Made by a program: the position numbers and the translations under genes. Below, piece by piece: positions 26,520 through 39,407 of a stretch of DNA of 64,000 nt (positions are counted from its first letter, which is position 1; each line of letters opens with the position of its first letter). The notes below the pieces were generated by a model. That model did no database searches. It saw only the letters and a list, made by a program, of their open reading frames with translations, and was not told the DNA's origin. This DNA comes from Aphis gossypii (Eukaryota; Arthropoda; Insecta; Hemiptera; Aphididae): contig NC_065530.1 in assembly GCF_020184175.1 (NCBI RefSeq), positions 2,356,001 to 2,420,000 on the forward strand, given 5' to 3'.

Positions 26520-27304
26520 TCATTCCGACCGAGAGTTTGTAGCCCGTCGTTCGCGGCGACCACTGCCGCTACAGCAACAATACTTCCTTACGAAATTTAG
26601 AAGTATTCTTCTAAATGCCACAAGCAACGATTTTCGTTTTTTAGGCATCGGCTTAGGAACTACCTCTATCGAGTCGCTACCTGCAGCTAACACGTCCGTT
26701 GTTTCTTCCTCTGTGTCCGATGACCACGTCATTTTCTGAAATTGAACACATGTTATAACAAGTAATATAATATTATAACATTTATAACACATTTTACTTC
26801 ATCGGAAGTAAGCGATCCTGTTAACCCAGGTTTCACTAGGAACGGTATTTCCGGTGATAATTCGACTAATTTTTCGATCGATTGATCGTTGTCTACCATC
26901 ACTGCAGTTATGGTACTTATATTTTCCACATTCGGGTACGTCTCATCCACATTAAAATACCTTGTACTTACTGCTACTATTTCAGTAGCAGGATAGATCT
27001 GGACATCTGAGAGCAGGGATCTGCATTCGTCTTCGTCGTCGTCACTTAAAAAAGTAGACGTACACGAGCGATCCATCTCCAATTCCGATTGTATCTGTTC
27101 AAATAACTGATCAAGCATTCCTCCAGACGCAATTACCACTGATTCGTCAACCGACAAGTCTTCATCTACTTCTTCATCTTCGTCTTCGGGTTCGTCTTCG
27201 TCAAGGTCCATATCCACTAGTGTCGTGTCACCCAACTCGAGAGAAAACCGTATCTCTTCGAAAAACTCGTCCAGTAATCCCGGTTCTCCGGTATCCCCAT
27301 CCAT
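26520..27304 (-). CDS. Unrecognised acidic protein, two exons, 240 aa
   Basis: Exon 1 is 27304-26798 (169 codons, donor GAA|GTAAAA). Exon 2 is 26735-26520 (71 codons plus stop, acceptor TTTCAG). The 62-bp intron falls between codons, so the frames join cleanly. Residues 30-60 are an Asp/Glu-rich block. Residues 11-24 and 64-77 are two copies of an L-D-x-x-F-E-x-I-x-x-x-L-E motif, probably amphipathic helices. The C-terminal 40 residues are basic, with a PKKRK nuclear-localisation-like motif, a CCC triplet and RRERR. No signal peptide or membrane segment is visible. The promoter shows TATAAAATA and a TCAGT start site. A decayed copy lies at 28.9-29.4 kb. Acidic and basic halves suggest a nuclear regulatory role, but this is inference. 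Confidence 0.6.
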
Positions 27305-27404
27305 TATTAAATGATTGGTAATTGGTATAATAAATAAGTTTTAAATTGAAAACAAAAATCTATTTTAGTAGGACTAGTTTTTCGTTGCTGCGAAATATAA
27401 ACGG

Positions 27405-27434
27405 CACTGAAATTATAAATTATTATATTTTATA
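27405..27434 (-). promoter_or_regulatory. Core promoter of the acidic-protein gene
   Basis: On the minus strand, TATAAAATA starts at 27434 and an arthropod initiator TCAGTG has its A at 27408, 26 bases downstream. The start codon at 27304 follows after a leader of about 100 bases. Spacing and motifs match an ordinary insect TATA-Inr promoter. No such pair is obvious in the decayed copy, which lacks this segment. Confidence 0.5.
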
Positions 27435-28436
27435 GACTATATAAACATTGTTATTATGTTTCCTTAACAACAAATAAAATTCAATATAAATTTTATAGTC
27501 AACGTGCGTTTTCTAAAAATAATATACAACAGTTTTACAATATTTTTTTTTAATAATTCGATTTATTATGCATTACATTTTTCATTTTTTTATTATTATT
27601 TTTTGTAATTTTTACTTCTATATTAAATAGTACTTTTTTATTTCCATATTTATCAAAAACTTCAAAATTTCGTTATCACTAGGTTTAATATTATATTTGT
27701 AGCTATAATATTATTTCCATATAAATCTATACGGAGACAATCAGTACAATAGGTATAATAGACAATGCCAGTTAAATAACAGATTACCCGTTGTTTTAGA
27801 AATTTAGAATAGCAGCTCCCGATATTAAGGATACCAGTATCACAAAATGGCAAAACTGCATACACCACATATTAAAGAATGACTCAGTCTGAGTAAAGAT
27901 AATAAAATAATGTATTTTAGTCAATAAAGCTATAATAATAATATAATATATATCATTATTTGTACAGCAAAAGATTTATTTTAAATTATACGTAATATTA
28001 TAACAAATAATGCATTTGTTTCTCAATACAAAATATTTGGTACTTTATTATAAATTTAGTTTTAAATTAAAAAAAAAAAAAATCGAAATCGAATCAATGC
28101 ATAACATTATAGATAAAAATCGTGATAAGCATACTTGGTGAATCACTTTGTATAAATACACATAGCGAGTGTACAGGGATAAAACTATCCACCCGGGTAC
28201 CAATGATTAACGGGAAAAAAAGCTAACCAGCCAAGTGCGTACAGTCGCAATCACTTCACCTTTATAAAATTTATACAATCTATGTTCCAGAATCAAAGGT
28301 GAATATTCTGTAGTCTATGTCTATAGACATTATTATTGTATTTATTATATAAATGTAATAATATGTATGTATTATATACTTTTATTGTTTAATTATTATT
28401 GACTACAGCAAGCCGATCACATACAGTGATAAATAT
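27435..28436. other. Gene-free DNA between the duplicated units
   Basis: No supportable gene. A minus-strand frame at 27868-27662 looks somewhat protein-like near a PFCDTGILNIG segment, and that part is conserved in unit B (about 29570-29620). The unit-B frame breaks soon after, so coding is not established. A poly-A tract lies near 28071-28082. Confidence 0.4.
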
Positions 28437-28684
28437 TTTGCATGTATTTAAATTCCGTAAACAACAAAACAGTTTCATTATTATTAATAATTACACAGTC
28501 CAATCGTAATTCAGAACAAATAAACAATTTTTCTATCCACATTATTATATTAACGATAAATCAACAAAATAGTAGTAACTTTGCAGATAAAAAAAACATA
28601 ACATAATACTCATTTTTCCGAAGTGAATTATAAACTTTTAGCCACGGGGTTACGTATGGCGCGTGATGATGAAGGAGATAACAA

Positions 28685-28918
28685 TGCAATTTAACTTTGA
28701 CGATGCTTATAAAGATCCGTACTTCGAAGTGGGCATCATGTGTGTGCCGCCGTTTGTACGCGGATATCAAAAATCACATCGAAAATTTGTTTTACGTGAT
28801 GTCGACCAGTAGTAACTTGAGTCCGGATGGTCAGTGGACAGTTTTCAGGATTGGCACAATAGTTGGTGAATACTATAAGACCTACGGGTTACGACGTATG
28901 TATACAACTGGTGAATAA
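28685..28918 (+). pseudogene. Unrecognised protein-like remnant in unit B
   Basis: From an ATG at about 28685 a 41-codon plus-strand frame with balanced composition (DDAYKDPYFEVG near its start) ends in two adjacent TAG/TAA stops near 28810. Another frame then continues with SPDGQWTVFRIG-like residues to about 28918. GC content is higher than in the flanks. It could be a frameshifted exon of a lost convergent gene. I do not recognise the family. The matching region of unit A is shorter and AT-rich. Confidence 0.25.
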
Positions 28919-29039
28919 GACACTCGTCGTAGTCTTATTATCGTCAAATATTGTCAAATCAAGTGCAAATAAAACTGCACCATGTCCAAAGACAAGTTTC
29001 CACGTTGTTGCATCGTTTTTAAAAGTTTTATTCCGACGA

Positions 29040-29400
29040 GGCGTTTGTAGCCCGTCGTTCACGGCAACCACCGCCGCTGCAACAACAATACTTTCTTCCG
29101 ACATTCAGAAGTATTCTCCCTAGTGTCAAAAGGAACGATTTTCTTTTTTTAGCATCGGCTCAGAAACTGTCTCCATCGAGTCACTACCAGCTAACACGTC
29201 CATAGTCACCTTCTCTGCGCCCGATGGTCATAATTGCTTCTCGCTCGATGAACACGTCATTTGCTGCAATTCTGATGGCCACGACCTTTTTAAGTCTGAC
29301 ACACACGTTAGCTCTTCATCGGAAGTCAGCGGTCCGGTTAGTTGAGGTTCCACTAAAAACGGTATTGCCGGTGATAATTCGTTTACGTTTTCGATCGATT
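29040..29400 (-). pseudogene. Decayed copy of the acidic-protein gene
   Basis: This segment matches exon 2 (26520-26735) and the last part of exon 1 (26798-26885) of the intact gene. Conserved blocks include the basic C-terminus and the PEIPFLV-like end of exon 1. Small indels break the frame in exon 2. Most of exon 1, both helix repeats, the acidic block and the promoter are missing because the homologue of about 26890-27590 is deleted. Confidence 0.7.
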
Positions 29401-29795
29401 GGTGGTTTTTTGTTTTTGGTTATTCTTATTTATAATATTAAATGGTATGTTTTTATTTCGATGTTTATCCAATCCAAAATTTCAAAATGTTGTTATCACT
29501 ATATTATTTCTGCATAAATCTATACGGAGAAAATCAGGATTGGTGTAATAGATAATATTACTTTTAAAAATTTAGAATAGCAACCTCCGATATTAAGGAT
29601 ACCAGTATCACAAAATGGCAAAATTGTATGAAAATACATAGTGTATAATATAGTACAGTATGACACAGTGAAGATAATTGAATACTACAGTTTAGTCTTT
29701 AAAGCTATAATAATATAATGTATATTTTTTGGACAGCAAAAGATTTATTTTAAATTATACGTAATATTATAATAAATAAAACATTTGTTTCTTAT

Positions 29796-32700
29796 TATAA
29801 ATTATTAAGTATTTTATTATATTTTAATATAATTATGGGTATAAATCTTAAAAGCTAGACTTTTTTTTAATTTCTAATACATTTACGAGTAGGTATGAAT
29901 CTTTTAAAAACCCTTTAAACCTTAAGAATTAAACTAGAAATTATAAAAATTTTGTATTTATTATATTATAAAATAATATCGACAGATTTTTGTAACTAGT
30001 AAAATCATAAAAATTTAAACTTTGATGATTATAATAACTGTCATTGTGACTATGTATTTTCAATATTTTTTTTATTCATTGATATAAAAATGTATGAGAA
30101 AACTTGTATTTAATTTTTATTATGAATAAAAATTGTATTAGGGACTATAAAGACTCTATACGTAAAGTAAAAATATCTATAAAATAATCAAAAGTCTCAC
30201 ATACCTAGATAAGTTTGGCAAATAATTATACTCTTTTACATTAAGTGTAAATTGTATCTTGTAGTTATTCAGTATAGTATATTCATCATCATCGCTTAGC
30301 TTAAAATATAGAATTAACAAATACTAATGTGTTATCGTTTTTAAACATTTTGTAGGAATAAATTAAACAACAATACCGGGTCTGTATAAAATAACAATGT
30401 TGTAGTCTCATTATTAACGGTTAGGTACTATACAGTTAAACTACATTACTTATTTGTAATCGTCAACAACAAAAGAATCAGTAATAATATTATTATTGAA
30501 AAAAAGAGACCAAAGTGGTGGTCACTGTATCCATAGTATACGTTAGCGATGATAAATTTATAGTATCATAATATAGAGCCACATAGTTCATAATCGTGTT
30601 ATGTGCTGCAGAGTTAATTTTAATGTAAAGAAAATCAACATAGTAATGTATAATGTATACATACCTACATAATAATTTAATAATTTTTTAGCACCTTAGT
30701 ATTGCTATATATCTCTGATCCACGACGAAGAACATAGACGAAACACACATTTAAGCAAAATCATTTTTTTTCGTTTTTTAGTAATCTACATAGTAATTCA
30801 CCTATTACAAAAATTATAGAATTTAATATTTTATTTTGTCACATTGATTTGTCTATATATATTATCTCAAAACAATTTAACATTCACTTAAATTCACGAT
30901 TATTTTCATTTTATTTTTAAAATAAAAAATAAAGTATAAAATAATATGAAAATATAATATGTCAGTCCCTCAAAAATAATATCATCTTTCCAATAATGTT
31001 TACTTCAACCTGAGAGAGAAAATGAATACTGCGGTATATCCTCTTAATTTTTTTCATCTATATATTTCATTTTATACTAAATGTAAGCAGCGTTGAAATA
31101 AAAATCGGATAGCGCCCTGTGAAAAAAATGAAAAAGAACATGCTGTATAACACTACACGTGTGTCGGAAACATCGCTTTATCGTCTTGTTTTTCGTGCCG
31201 ATATATCTTCCAGGTAATAGGCTGGTATAAGTATTACCAGTATAACATACTTGCAGGCCCAATTATTGTAGTGCACGACGACGGTAAAGTCGATACGCTT
31301 CGCGGCGGGAAATTGTTTTTAAACGAGTCGCGACTCGCAGGCAACAACGCAAAAATAATTAATAACGACACGATATCACAATAATATATTATAGACGCAC
31401 GAAGGCGTGCGTTAAATATACAACACGCAGTATAAAGCTAAGCATAAAATGTACATACTATACCTCCTATAGAACCTGCATTGTACGTTTAATATGATGA
31501 TATTGCAACACACCTTTTTTTTAGAAAGTTGCGAACCCCTGACACGGCGGATATATATATAGGTATGTATAATATAATATTACAATAGGTATACCAACAC
31601 GCGTGCAAAACGCCTTCAAACCGATTTTTTTGCGAGACGAGTGACGATGATTCCTATGCGCTCCGCCGCAACGTATAATGCAATGACACCATAATAATAA
31701 TAATATATTATTTGGCATAACATCTCATCCACAAATTTACTGTCTATATAGCCTCTATAGCTGCGACCGCCATACAAATTGACCGTCATGCGTCAAAAAT
31801 GTCACAACCTATGGATACATTACCTACGTATTTAATATATATTTTAGTTGAAAAAATAATACTTACTTTAATTACAGGTTCCTACTACACTGTATTGAAT
31901 GAATATTAAAAGACATACAGTATACCAATTACCAGATGATAATAATAATAATATTATTCATTGTGAACTGTACCATTATCTGTGTACATACAGGGACAAA
32001 CATATTATACATAGGAACCACGAAAATAATGAACAAATCGAAGTTTTATGTTTGTAATAAATTGTATTATATTATGATTGAATTAAAAGCTAAGTAATAA
32101 TTCAAGTAATCAATATATACCCAAACAATATAAATCATTTAATAAAAGAAAACAAAAGAGAAAAATAATAATGTACAAAGACGAGAAAAACGTAAAGGTA
32201 CGCCGTGGGTTTATATAAATTTATATATAATAATAATATGTCTTATTGAATATAATATAAACGAGTAGTCCCTATAATATTTTATTATACAAATATAATA
32301 CTATATTGTGTTATGTTTTTTTTTTCAACATAATATAATGGACTTCTTCATAATATTTCTATATAGGATTTGGTTCGATATCCACCCAGTTGTCACATAA
32401 ATAGGACTACTTTTAAATAAACATTTTCTTAATTTTTTTTTTTTTACCATATTAAGATTATATACCTGCTAGATCTAAACGTCTACATAATAATATAATA
32501 ATGATAATAGATAAATACTAAAACCTAGACTACATATTGATAGGATCACAGTCATAACAAAAAAAAATAATGATATAATAATAAAATAATAATAATAAAT
32601 AATAATAATAACAATTAGGAATTAAACCTAAACTGTACAGTGTGGGAGGGGGCGAGAAAAAACGCGCTATTTCGCGAAACTGATAGAACCGAGTCAACTA

Positions 32701-32860
32701 CCGAGAGCATGGCGAATCTATTTGGAATGTATGTCTATACATAACGTATTCTCTCTCTCCAAACATAAGCATGTATATAATATAATATACTTGTATGGTG
32801 GATAAACGGTGTTCTTCGGTACGGTTACTCGTCACTGCAGGCTGCTGCGGCGTTGATGGG
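29796..32860. other. AT-rich gene-free stretch
   Basis: No gene or mobile-element structure is supportable. Short frames near 31077 and 31521 have no motifs. Trinucleotide AAT runs occur near 32575-32615. The end of this stretch adjoins the 3' side of the extramacrochaetae gene. Confidence 0.5.
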
Positions 32861-32866
32861 CGACGT

Positions 32867-32902
32867 TTTATTTTGAATTATTCATTTTCTGTTCGGTTTA
32901 TT
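32867..32902 (-). terminator. Candidate polyadenylation signals of extramacrochaetae
   Basis: Two minus-strand AATAAA hexamers, at 32902-32897 and 32872-32867, lie about 80 and 110 bases after the stop codon. Either could set the 3' end. More distal sites cannot be excluded. Confidence 0.45.
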
Positions 32903-32979
32903 ACAATATTTTTTCGTGTGTTGTTTTTGAAATAGTATAATATAATAAATCTCTTTAATATTATTATATTTTGTTTTGT

Positions 32980-33842
32980 TTAACAGCTAACGGCTCTCGT
33001 ATCTGACGAACTCGACAGCTTGTCTTGTGCCCGAGAAGAAGGGGTCATGGTCTGAAAACACAATATCAAACAAACAATAAATACACAATTATTTCGCAAC
33101 AACTAATGGTAGTGATAATCGCACACGTGTGTGTGTGTGGAAAGGGGCCTAACAATTAAAAATATATTTAAGCGGACGGAACGGTGAAATTCCAAAAGAG
33201 AGAAAGTTCGGGCGAGCGATACCACGGTACCCAACCCGTAACCGAAACGTACGAACGGTCACCTAAATAACCGCGGTATAAGATTGAATTACAGCAATTT
33301 CGATTATTTATTTTTGAGCGTTTTACGACGACCGCGACGTCAGGAGGAGTTGTGGAGGGGACGTGTTTTTTTCCTAATTGAATAATTTGACCTCAACAAC
33401 AACTCACCGATTCGGAGGACGATTGTGGCTGTGCGGCCACGGCTACGGCTGCGGCGGCGGCGGCCAAAGCGTTCGGCGTCGATATGATGCCCAAAGGTTG
33501 CCGGACGGCGGCCACGGAGGACGACAGCATGACGGCAGCGGCGGCGGAGTGTACGGCGTCTGCGTTCACCGACCTGTGATTTTCCAGCATGTCCTCCAGG
33601 TCGCAAATGTAATCGATAACGTGATGGATCACCTCCAGCCGGGAAATTCTCTTATCCTTGGGGATCAGTGGCACCAAGTCCTTGAGCTTAGACAAGTACT
33701 TTTGGATCTTTTCGTCTTCCAGGTCACCGCGCTTGCGGTGCACTCGGCCGCCGGTCACTGCGTGTCCGGTCGAATCTCCGTTGCTATTATTGCTGCTGCT
33801 GTTGTTGTTGTTGTTATTACGGCACATTGGTATGGATTTCAT
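32980..33842 (-). CDS. emc: Extramacrochaetae (Id-family HLH repressor), two exons
   Basis: Exon 1 is 33842-33408 (145 codons, CCACC before the ATG, donor TCG|GTGAGT). Exon 2 is 33051-32980 (23 codons plus stop, acceptor TTTCAG). The 356-bp intron falls between codons and the product is 168 aa. Helix 1 spans about residues 43-58 (KYLSKLKDLVPLIPKDKR) and helix 2 about 67-88 (LEVIHHVIDYICDLE). The canonical basic DNA-binding region is absent, which defines the Id/Emc class. The N-terminus has an Asn/Ser tract and the C-terminal third an Ala-rich tract. Known role of the family: dimerise with Daughterless and Achaete/Scute proteins and stop them binding E-boxes, acting in the nucleus in neural, wing and sex determination. 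A longer in-frame ATG-less extension upstream is unlikely given the good start context. Confidence 0.95.
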
Positions 33843-34185
33843 GGTGGCTGCTGTTGTGTCGGATTGAAGTAAAACGAAACGAACTCGTGTAGACACGCGA
33901 AAAAAATAAATATATTTCACGCTCGGCGCTGACGGTCAGAAAACTGTAGAACGCGAAACGAACGGTATCGGACGAGAAATGCACACGAGAGCACTGTGCG
34001 CAAAACGGGTCGACGATGTATCGTTAATAATATTATTATTAAAGTTTAAACACAGTTGATCGATCCTTCGCTTTTAGACGACGGCGACGACGGTAATATA
34101 ATAATAATAATAATAATAATAATATTACGATTATACGGTAGTAGTCACGGACGTGGTCTGTTTGCGAAGAACGGTGTACTGCGAC
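33843..34185 (-). other. Probable 5' UTR of extramacrochaetae
   Basis: The segment lies between the start codon and the TATA box. An (AAT)n tract is at about 34097-34125. A CAGT-type start about 30 bases below the TATA box fits a leader of about 335 bases. An extra upstream intron is possible but not needed. Confidence 0.45.
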
Positions 34186-34210
34186 TGCGGCCGGCCGGCC
34201 GGTCGGGTGG

Positions 34211-34218
34211 TATTTATA
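34211..34218 (-). promoter_or_regulatory. TATA box of extramacrochaetae
   Basis: TATAAATA on the minus strand within a GC-rich stretch of CCGG repeats. A GCAGT-type initiator-like sequence lies about 30 bases downstream. The element stands out because the surrounding 300 bases are strongly GC-rich. Confidence 0.55.
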
Positions 34219-34219
34219 G

Positions 34220-34520
34220 AGCTCGGCGGTGGGTGGGGGACAGCCGGCGGAGGCCACGCCCGTCGCGGCGGCCGTGGACGAGATTGAATGGATTTCAAAG
34301 AGACTAGCGCGGCGGCGCTCGCACGCACGGACGCCGCCGCCGCCGCCGCCGCCTATACAAAAACGACGACGACGACGACGACGCGCACACCTGACACCTG
34401 CCTCGGCGGCGGCCACCGAAAAATACCACAGAGGATTTTTAACCCCGCCACCCACCGCCCACCCCGTTACCGCACTCGTATACCCGGTTATCTCAAAGAG
34501 CGGACCGGACCGAACGGGCT
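34220..34520 (-). promoter_or_regulatory. GC-rich upstream region with paired E-boxes
   Basis: CpG-rich DNA just upstream of the TATA box holds a GGCCACGCCC GC-box, (CCG)n and (ACG)n runs near 34332-34384, and two CACCTG E-boxes at 34388-34393 and 34395-34400, separated by one base. CACCTG is a bHLH (Daughterless-class) binding sequence, so the gene may be driven by the factors it represses. That is inference. Long open frames on both strands here come from trinucleotide repeats and are not genes. Confidence 0.45.
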
Positions 34521-37500
34521 AGTTGGCGTGGGAACACCAACTGGTATATACACTTTATCCACACATATATATACATAGGTACCTATTATAAGCATATATA
34601 ATATGTGTGTGCACGTGTACGAGACGATGCTGTGTGTGAAGCTCTTCTCCATGGTTTTTCTCATATTATTATTACATACGTTTTTTTTTTTTATTTATTT
34701 TTTTATTAGATTATTATGATCCGATTTAATATATATAAGACGTATACCGCAGGACGGTGTGTGTGTGTGTAAAGTTGCCCCTCAAGTCACTTTTACTTGT
34801 GTGTATACTGCATCGCCGACGGTGCTATGCGAATTCGACCTTCGTGTACAATGTATATTATAATTTGATAAACGTATCAGATATAGGTATTATGGTTTTT
34901 TTTTTTTTGATTTATTATTAATTTTTAATAAACGCAATGCACTTAATTTAATATTCGGCTCCTTAAATATAGGTACGCGCACCGTGTACTTATTATATAT
35001 AGGTACTAGGTAATATAGACTTTTTCGGTTTTAAAAAAATATCGCGCGTCAAATCGTTTTTTAATTGTTCGGTTGACGGAAACATTACAATACATATTAT
35101 ACTTAACGACACACTCACTTAACCCATATTGCTATGTTATAATATAGTATTATAATACGTTGTTTGCGGCGATAACGTTTTAATTTCTTTTGTATTTCAA
35201 TATTGTACAAAAATTAATTGAAAGCTCATTTCATTTGCTTTCTCGTAATAAATAAGATATACAAAACTATTGATTTATTAATTATAAACTATGTTACACA
35301 CTTAAATAATCTGTGTTTGGTTTGATTTTGATTTGAACCTTGTTGAGTTTTCAGAACACAAAATTAAAAGTACATTAATATTAAAAAAACAAACATTCTA
35401 ATAATCAATAACGCTTAATAATTAGTGCCTAGTTAGCTCTTAAAACGTTAGAGCATAAACATGACGCATATAAATGCATGTTTTAAAATTCCAATCTTAA
35501 TAACATTTATAGTACGAGTAGGTAGTAATAATATATTAAGATTTCTGTGTATTTTTCACGACTTTAACATGTCATAATTATTATTTTGTTATCAGTGCAT
35601 TACATATTATTATTATATGCATAAATTACTTTTATCGCGTTGTTTTTAACAATATTATCTTTGAAAACTAACTAAATACAGAACAATTATTATAACTTGG
35701 TCTGAATGCTATGTCTTCATATTTTATTATTATCGCATATTGTAATGTGGGTCATTTTCCAGAAATGTTTAAGTGTTTAACATTGTTCACTAACACAATA
35801 TATCATAAGAGGAAACTGTGTGGCGCGGCGCTTTTTATACGCATAAATACGACTTAAGTATTTTCTCCGAAGACGTCAGATTTCATTTGAAATGTTAATG
35901 CAAAAATTATATTTTACTTCGAATCGCCAACATTCTACTTCGTTGTGAAATACTTGTAGGTATGCGTCCTATGTTATAAATGTGTATGATAATGTAATAC
36001 AGTGGTACGAGTATTACATGTAGACTCCTATAAAACATAACAATATATAGGTAGATTTTCCTTGAGGTGTATAAATGTATAATATATTATACCGTAATTA
36101 TTTGCATGCGAATTGCATTATAGCATTACTGGGAAGCAATAAAACAATAACAAATTTCAACGAACAATATCCATGTACGTACGACCATGAGAGAGTATAA
36201 CAAACTATACCTACTATTAAACTATTAAAGTAAGTATAATTATTATCATATTTAAATATATTACATCAAACCTATATCATCATTTTCACGTACTGCATTA
36301 GGTGCAACAGCCGCGATATTTTATGCATCATTATTATTGTCCGGAGTTGTATTCGTATAAAACGATTCCAAAATTTTACAAAACAGATTTGCGATAAGTG
36401 ATGTACACATACCTATGCACTGCATTTTGGAATGCATAATAAATATACGCGGTGATGATCAAGATAATATTCATTATGTAATATTATTTCTCAAATCGTC
36501 ATAATATAATACTTATTCTACGATAGGTACCTGTTTAGAATTTACACAAAAAGGGTGTCGTCCGGTACACTTCTATAAGTTTTGTTTATTGTTTATTGTT
36601 GTATACTGTTCAATGTTAATCTCTCGTGAATCGTGAAATTGTTGTGCAGCGAGCTCGTATAATATTGACTATTGAGTTCATTGTTATGCACTTTTTTTAT
36701 AGCCTTATAGCCGATATAAATACAGAACCTTATAGTATTATATACATACTTGCGTAGTGAAACAACATCGATCGTTATTCGTTATTATAATGATAATAGT
36801 ATCATATAATATGCGGTTTGTTGAACTCGTATGCGCATAATATTTATATCTCATACGGCTTATCGTCATAGTATGTTATCAGAATTAATATATATCGTAT
36901 ATACTATATAGAATTGCATAGCTAATGCATAAACTATAATAATATAGTCAGTATAGCTATGGTATAATATGATATTTCCAAGTGCGTTTCTTAAGAAATA
37001 CAGCGCCTAAGTATGACAATATTTTTTCATAAGAGATACATATAAACGCCAAAATGAGATGAGAAAAAAATAAATCGTAACGTAAAAAATAGCCAAAATC
37101 TAAACCATTTGTGTGCTACATTAATATGATATTGAATGTAATAGAGTGCTATCTCACCGACAAATATATAATTTAATCAAAACATATATATTAACTGATT
37201 ATGATAGATCGTTAGAGTATTTTTGTGTTATAACTTATTACATAATATTATATTATATATCTATATAATACAATACAGATTTTTTTACAAAAATAATTAT
37301 TATGCTGAATAATTAATATAAATTAGTTATTATGATTATATTTTATAGATTATTGACGATTGAATATTCTCCAGTAAATACAACTTTGATACAACTATTG
37401 TAAATAATATAAATGGCTTGTATCTTTAGGCTTATGCCATTAACCCAATATTTATTATTATTATTATCTACATTCTTCACTCTTCTACTACTAGTTGAAA

Positions 37501-39360
37501 TATCCTGTTTAATTTTGATTAAACGTATGCGAAAATATAGTCAACACTTCCTCCTCCCCCATAAGCCGAATCCCATTCACTGTTTGACACTGAATGCAGC
37601 TTCAGGGTAGACATGCATAACTAATATATTATGTTAAGTATCAGTTTCAACTATTATTGCTGTATAATATAATAGTGTGTGTATATAATATTATACCTAA
37701 CAGTGAGACGTTAGATAATATGTGCTGTTATAATATATGTGCGGCGCACCCGTCGCCGTCTTCGGAAATTTACGGTGTCCAAATAATGACGACGGAGACA
37801 CGTGTTTTTTCCTCTTTACATAATATATATTTTTATCTCACGAAATATGCGTGCAGAGCAAGCGACGAAGAAAAAACACATTTCGACGATCACTACAGCA
37901 ATGCACACGTGACGTATAGCAAAATAATTTCTGTTCGGTGTACACATCACGTTTACGAAATCCCTTACAAGGGAAAACGGCAAAAATAACGAGCAGACCA
38001 GAAAAAAACTGCATTTTTTTGCACAATTATAACAGATATTCGCTCCAACGGTTTCCAAATTAGTATTGCATGTATATTATATTAAAAAGGATCCTGATAA
38101 AGTGTTAATCAATGTTAGATGACATTATTGACGGTATACCTAGGTATCTATGTTTAATAATAATATATGATTCCCAATCACCTTCGACGACACTATTTTA
38201 ACGATTGGGATTGATTTTCGAACGTTTCAGCATCTGCGTAGCAACGCGCTAAATTAATTATTTTGATCGCAATAATCATTAAATATAATACATAGTCACT
38301 GTTATTATCTTCAAACCAAACTACGTAGTACTGACATTAGCTTGTTTTCAGTATTAAATTATGCGCTATGAATTATGATCGATTTCGCTGTAAGTATATA
38401 TTATTTATCATTCCGAATGTTTGACCAAAAAGGTCATAATTTAATGTAGTACGTCTCTATGTGCTTTACAATCATAGTACACGTGCAGCAGCGTTGTGCT
38501 ATAGTTAAATAAAACGGTAAAATGTTTATATATGAAACACTACTTCCGACACATCTGTACAACAGAATTGAACGACAACCAGAAAAAAAAAGGATAAACC
38601 CCAATAAATTTGTATTCGTCTCGAATCCATATGTTTTGATACGCTGCACAGTCGATTTCTGTAATATTATAGATAAAAACATCAAATAAATAAATCAAAC
38701 ATATGACTTCGTTATCCTCATATAACATTGTATAGTACATCAGCGACAGTTGGGATCGTCTGTTATATTATTATATAAATATATAAGACGGTCTTTATTT
38801 TACATTCATTTGTAAAGGCTATATTATTATCTGCAGACTCAGATAAAATAATTTTAAATAAATACTAGACTACTTCATAAAAATAATGTACGGAATAAAG
38901 TATTTAAAATTGGGTGAAGTGAGGTAAATTATAGATGATACAATATTTATTTAATTAAATATTGCCAGCATTATTTTCTTTGTTTTTGTTTATGTGTTTA
39001 TTTGTAATAAAAAATGATTAAGATTGTCCCCATTGAATAGCACTCAAATGTATTAAGGGAAATATACATATATATAGGACATAGGTGTTATGATGCAAAA
39101 AATATACGATTCCTGATCATTTTAATAGTCTCGAGTGTAAATTATATAAATATTTACAATTGCTCAATTTGGTCCCGGAGAAAATAAATATTTTTCCTCA
39201 TTTACTTACATGGACTTTTCTCAATATAACTACGAACCCTAAACACGTTAACTACGTCCAATTAAAAAATGTTTTAATTGTAGAAGTTATTGAGAAACGT
39301 CAAATAGTATATATATTTGGAACATATTTACCCCAAGTATGATTATTATATGTAGAGCAA
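34521..39360. other. Gene-free stretch upstream of extramacrochaetae
   Basis: AT-rich DNA with a TG run near 34758-34770 and no supportable gene. Frames of 60-110 codons near 37657 and 38434 overlap each other on both strands and lack motifs. Confidence 0.5.
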
Positions 39361-39407
39361 AAAGTATTCAGTCTGCAGCAATCACGGGGACGCTGCAGGG
39401 TTGTTGC

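Larger units (their letters stand above)
26221..28020. repeat. Right part of duplicated unit A
   Basis: Collinear with about 28665-29795 (unit B). Shared landmarks include the TGATGATaaTAGTGAT start, the exon-2 region of the acidic-protein gene, AATCTATACGGAGA, the CTCCCGATATTAAGGATACC block and the ACAGCAAAAGATTTATTTT block near 27966. Unit B lacks sequence equivalent to about 26890-27590. The copies are clearly diverged, so the duplication is not recent. Confidence 0.75.
28437..29795. repeat. Duplicated unit B
   Basis: Tandem, same-orientation copy of unit A (20398-20657 plus 26226-28020), uninterrupted by the BEL/Pao element. It shows the pre-insertion arrangement, with GGCGCG followed directly by TGATGATG near 28658-28670. 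This supports the inferred insertion boundaries. Confidence 0.75.

Noticed and set aside
33378..33872. A 164-codon plus-strand frame
   Set aside because: It is the antisense shadow of extramacrochaetae exon 1.
34039..34578. Open frames of 83-138 codons on both strands
   Set aside because: They run through CCG, ACG and AAT trinucleotide tracts in a CpG-rich promoter region and have no domain. The strands mirror each other.
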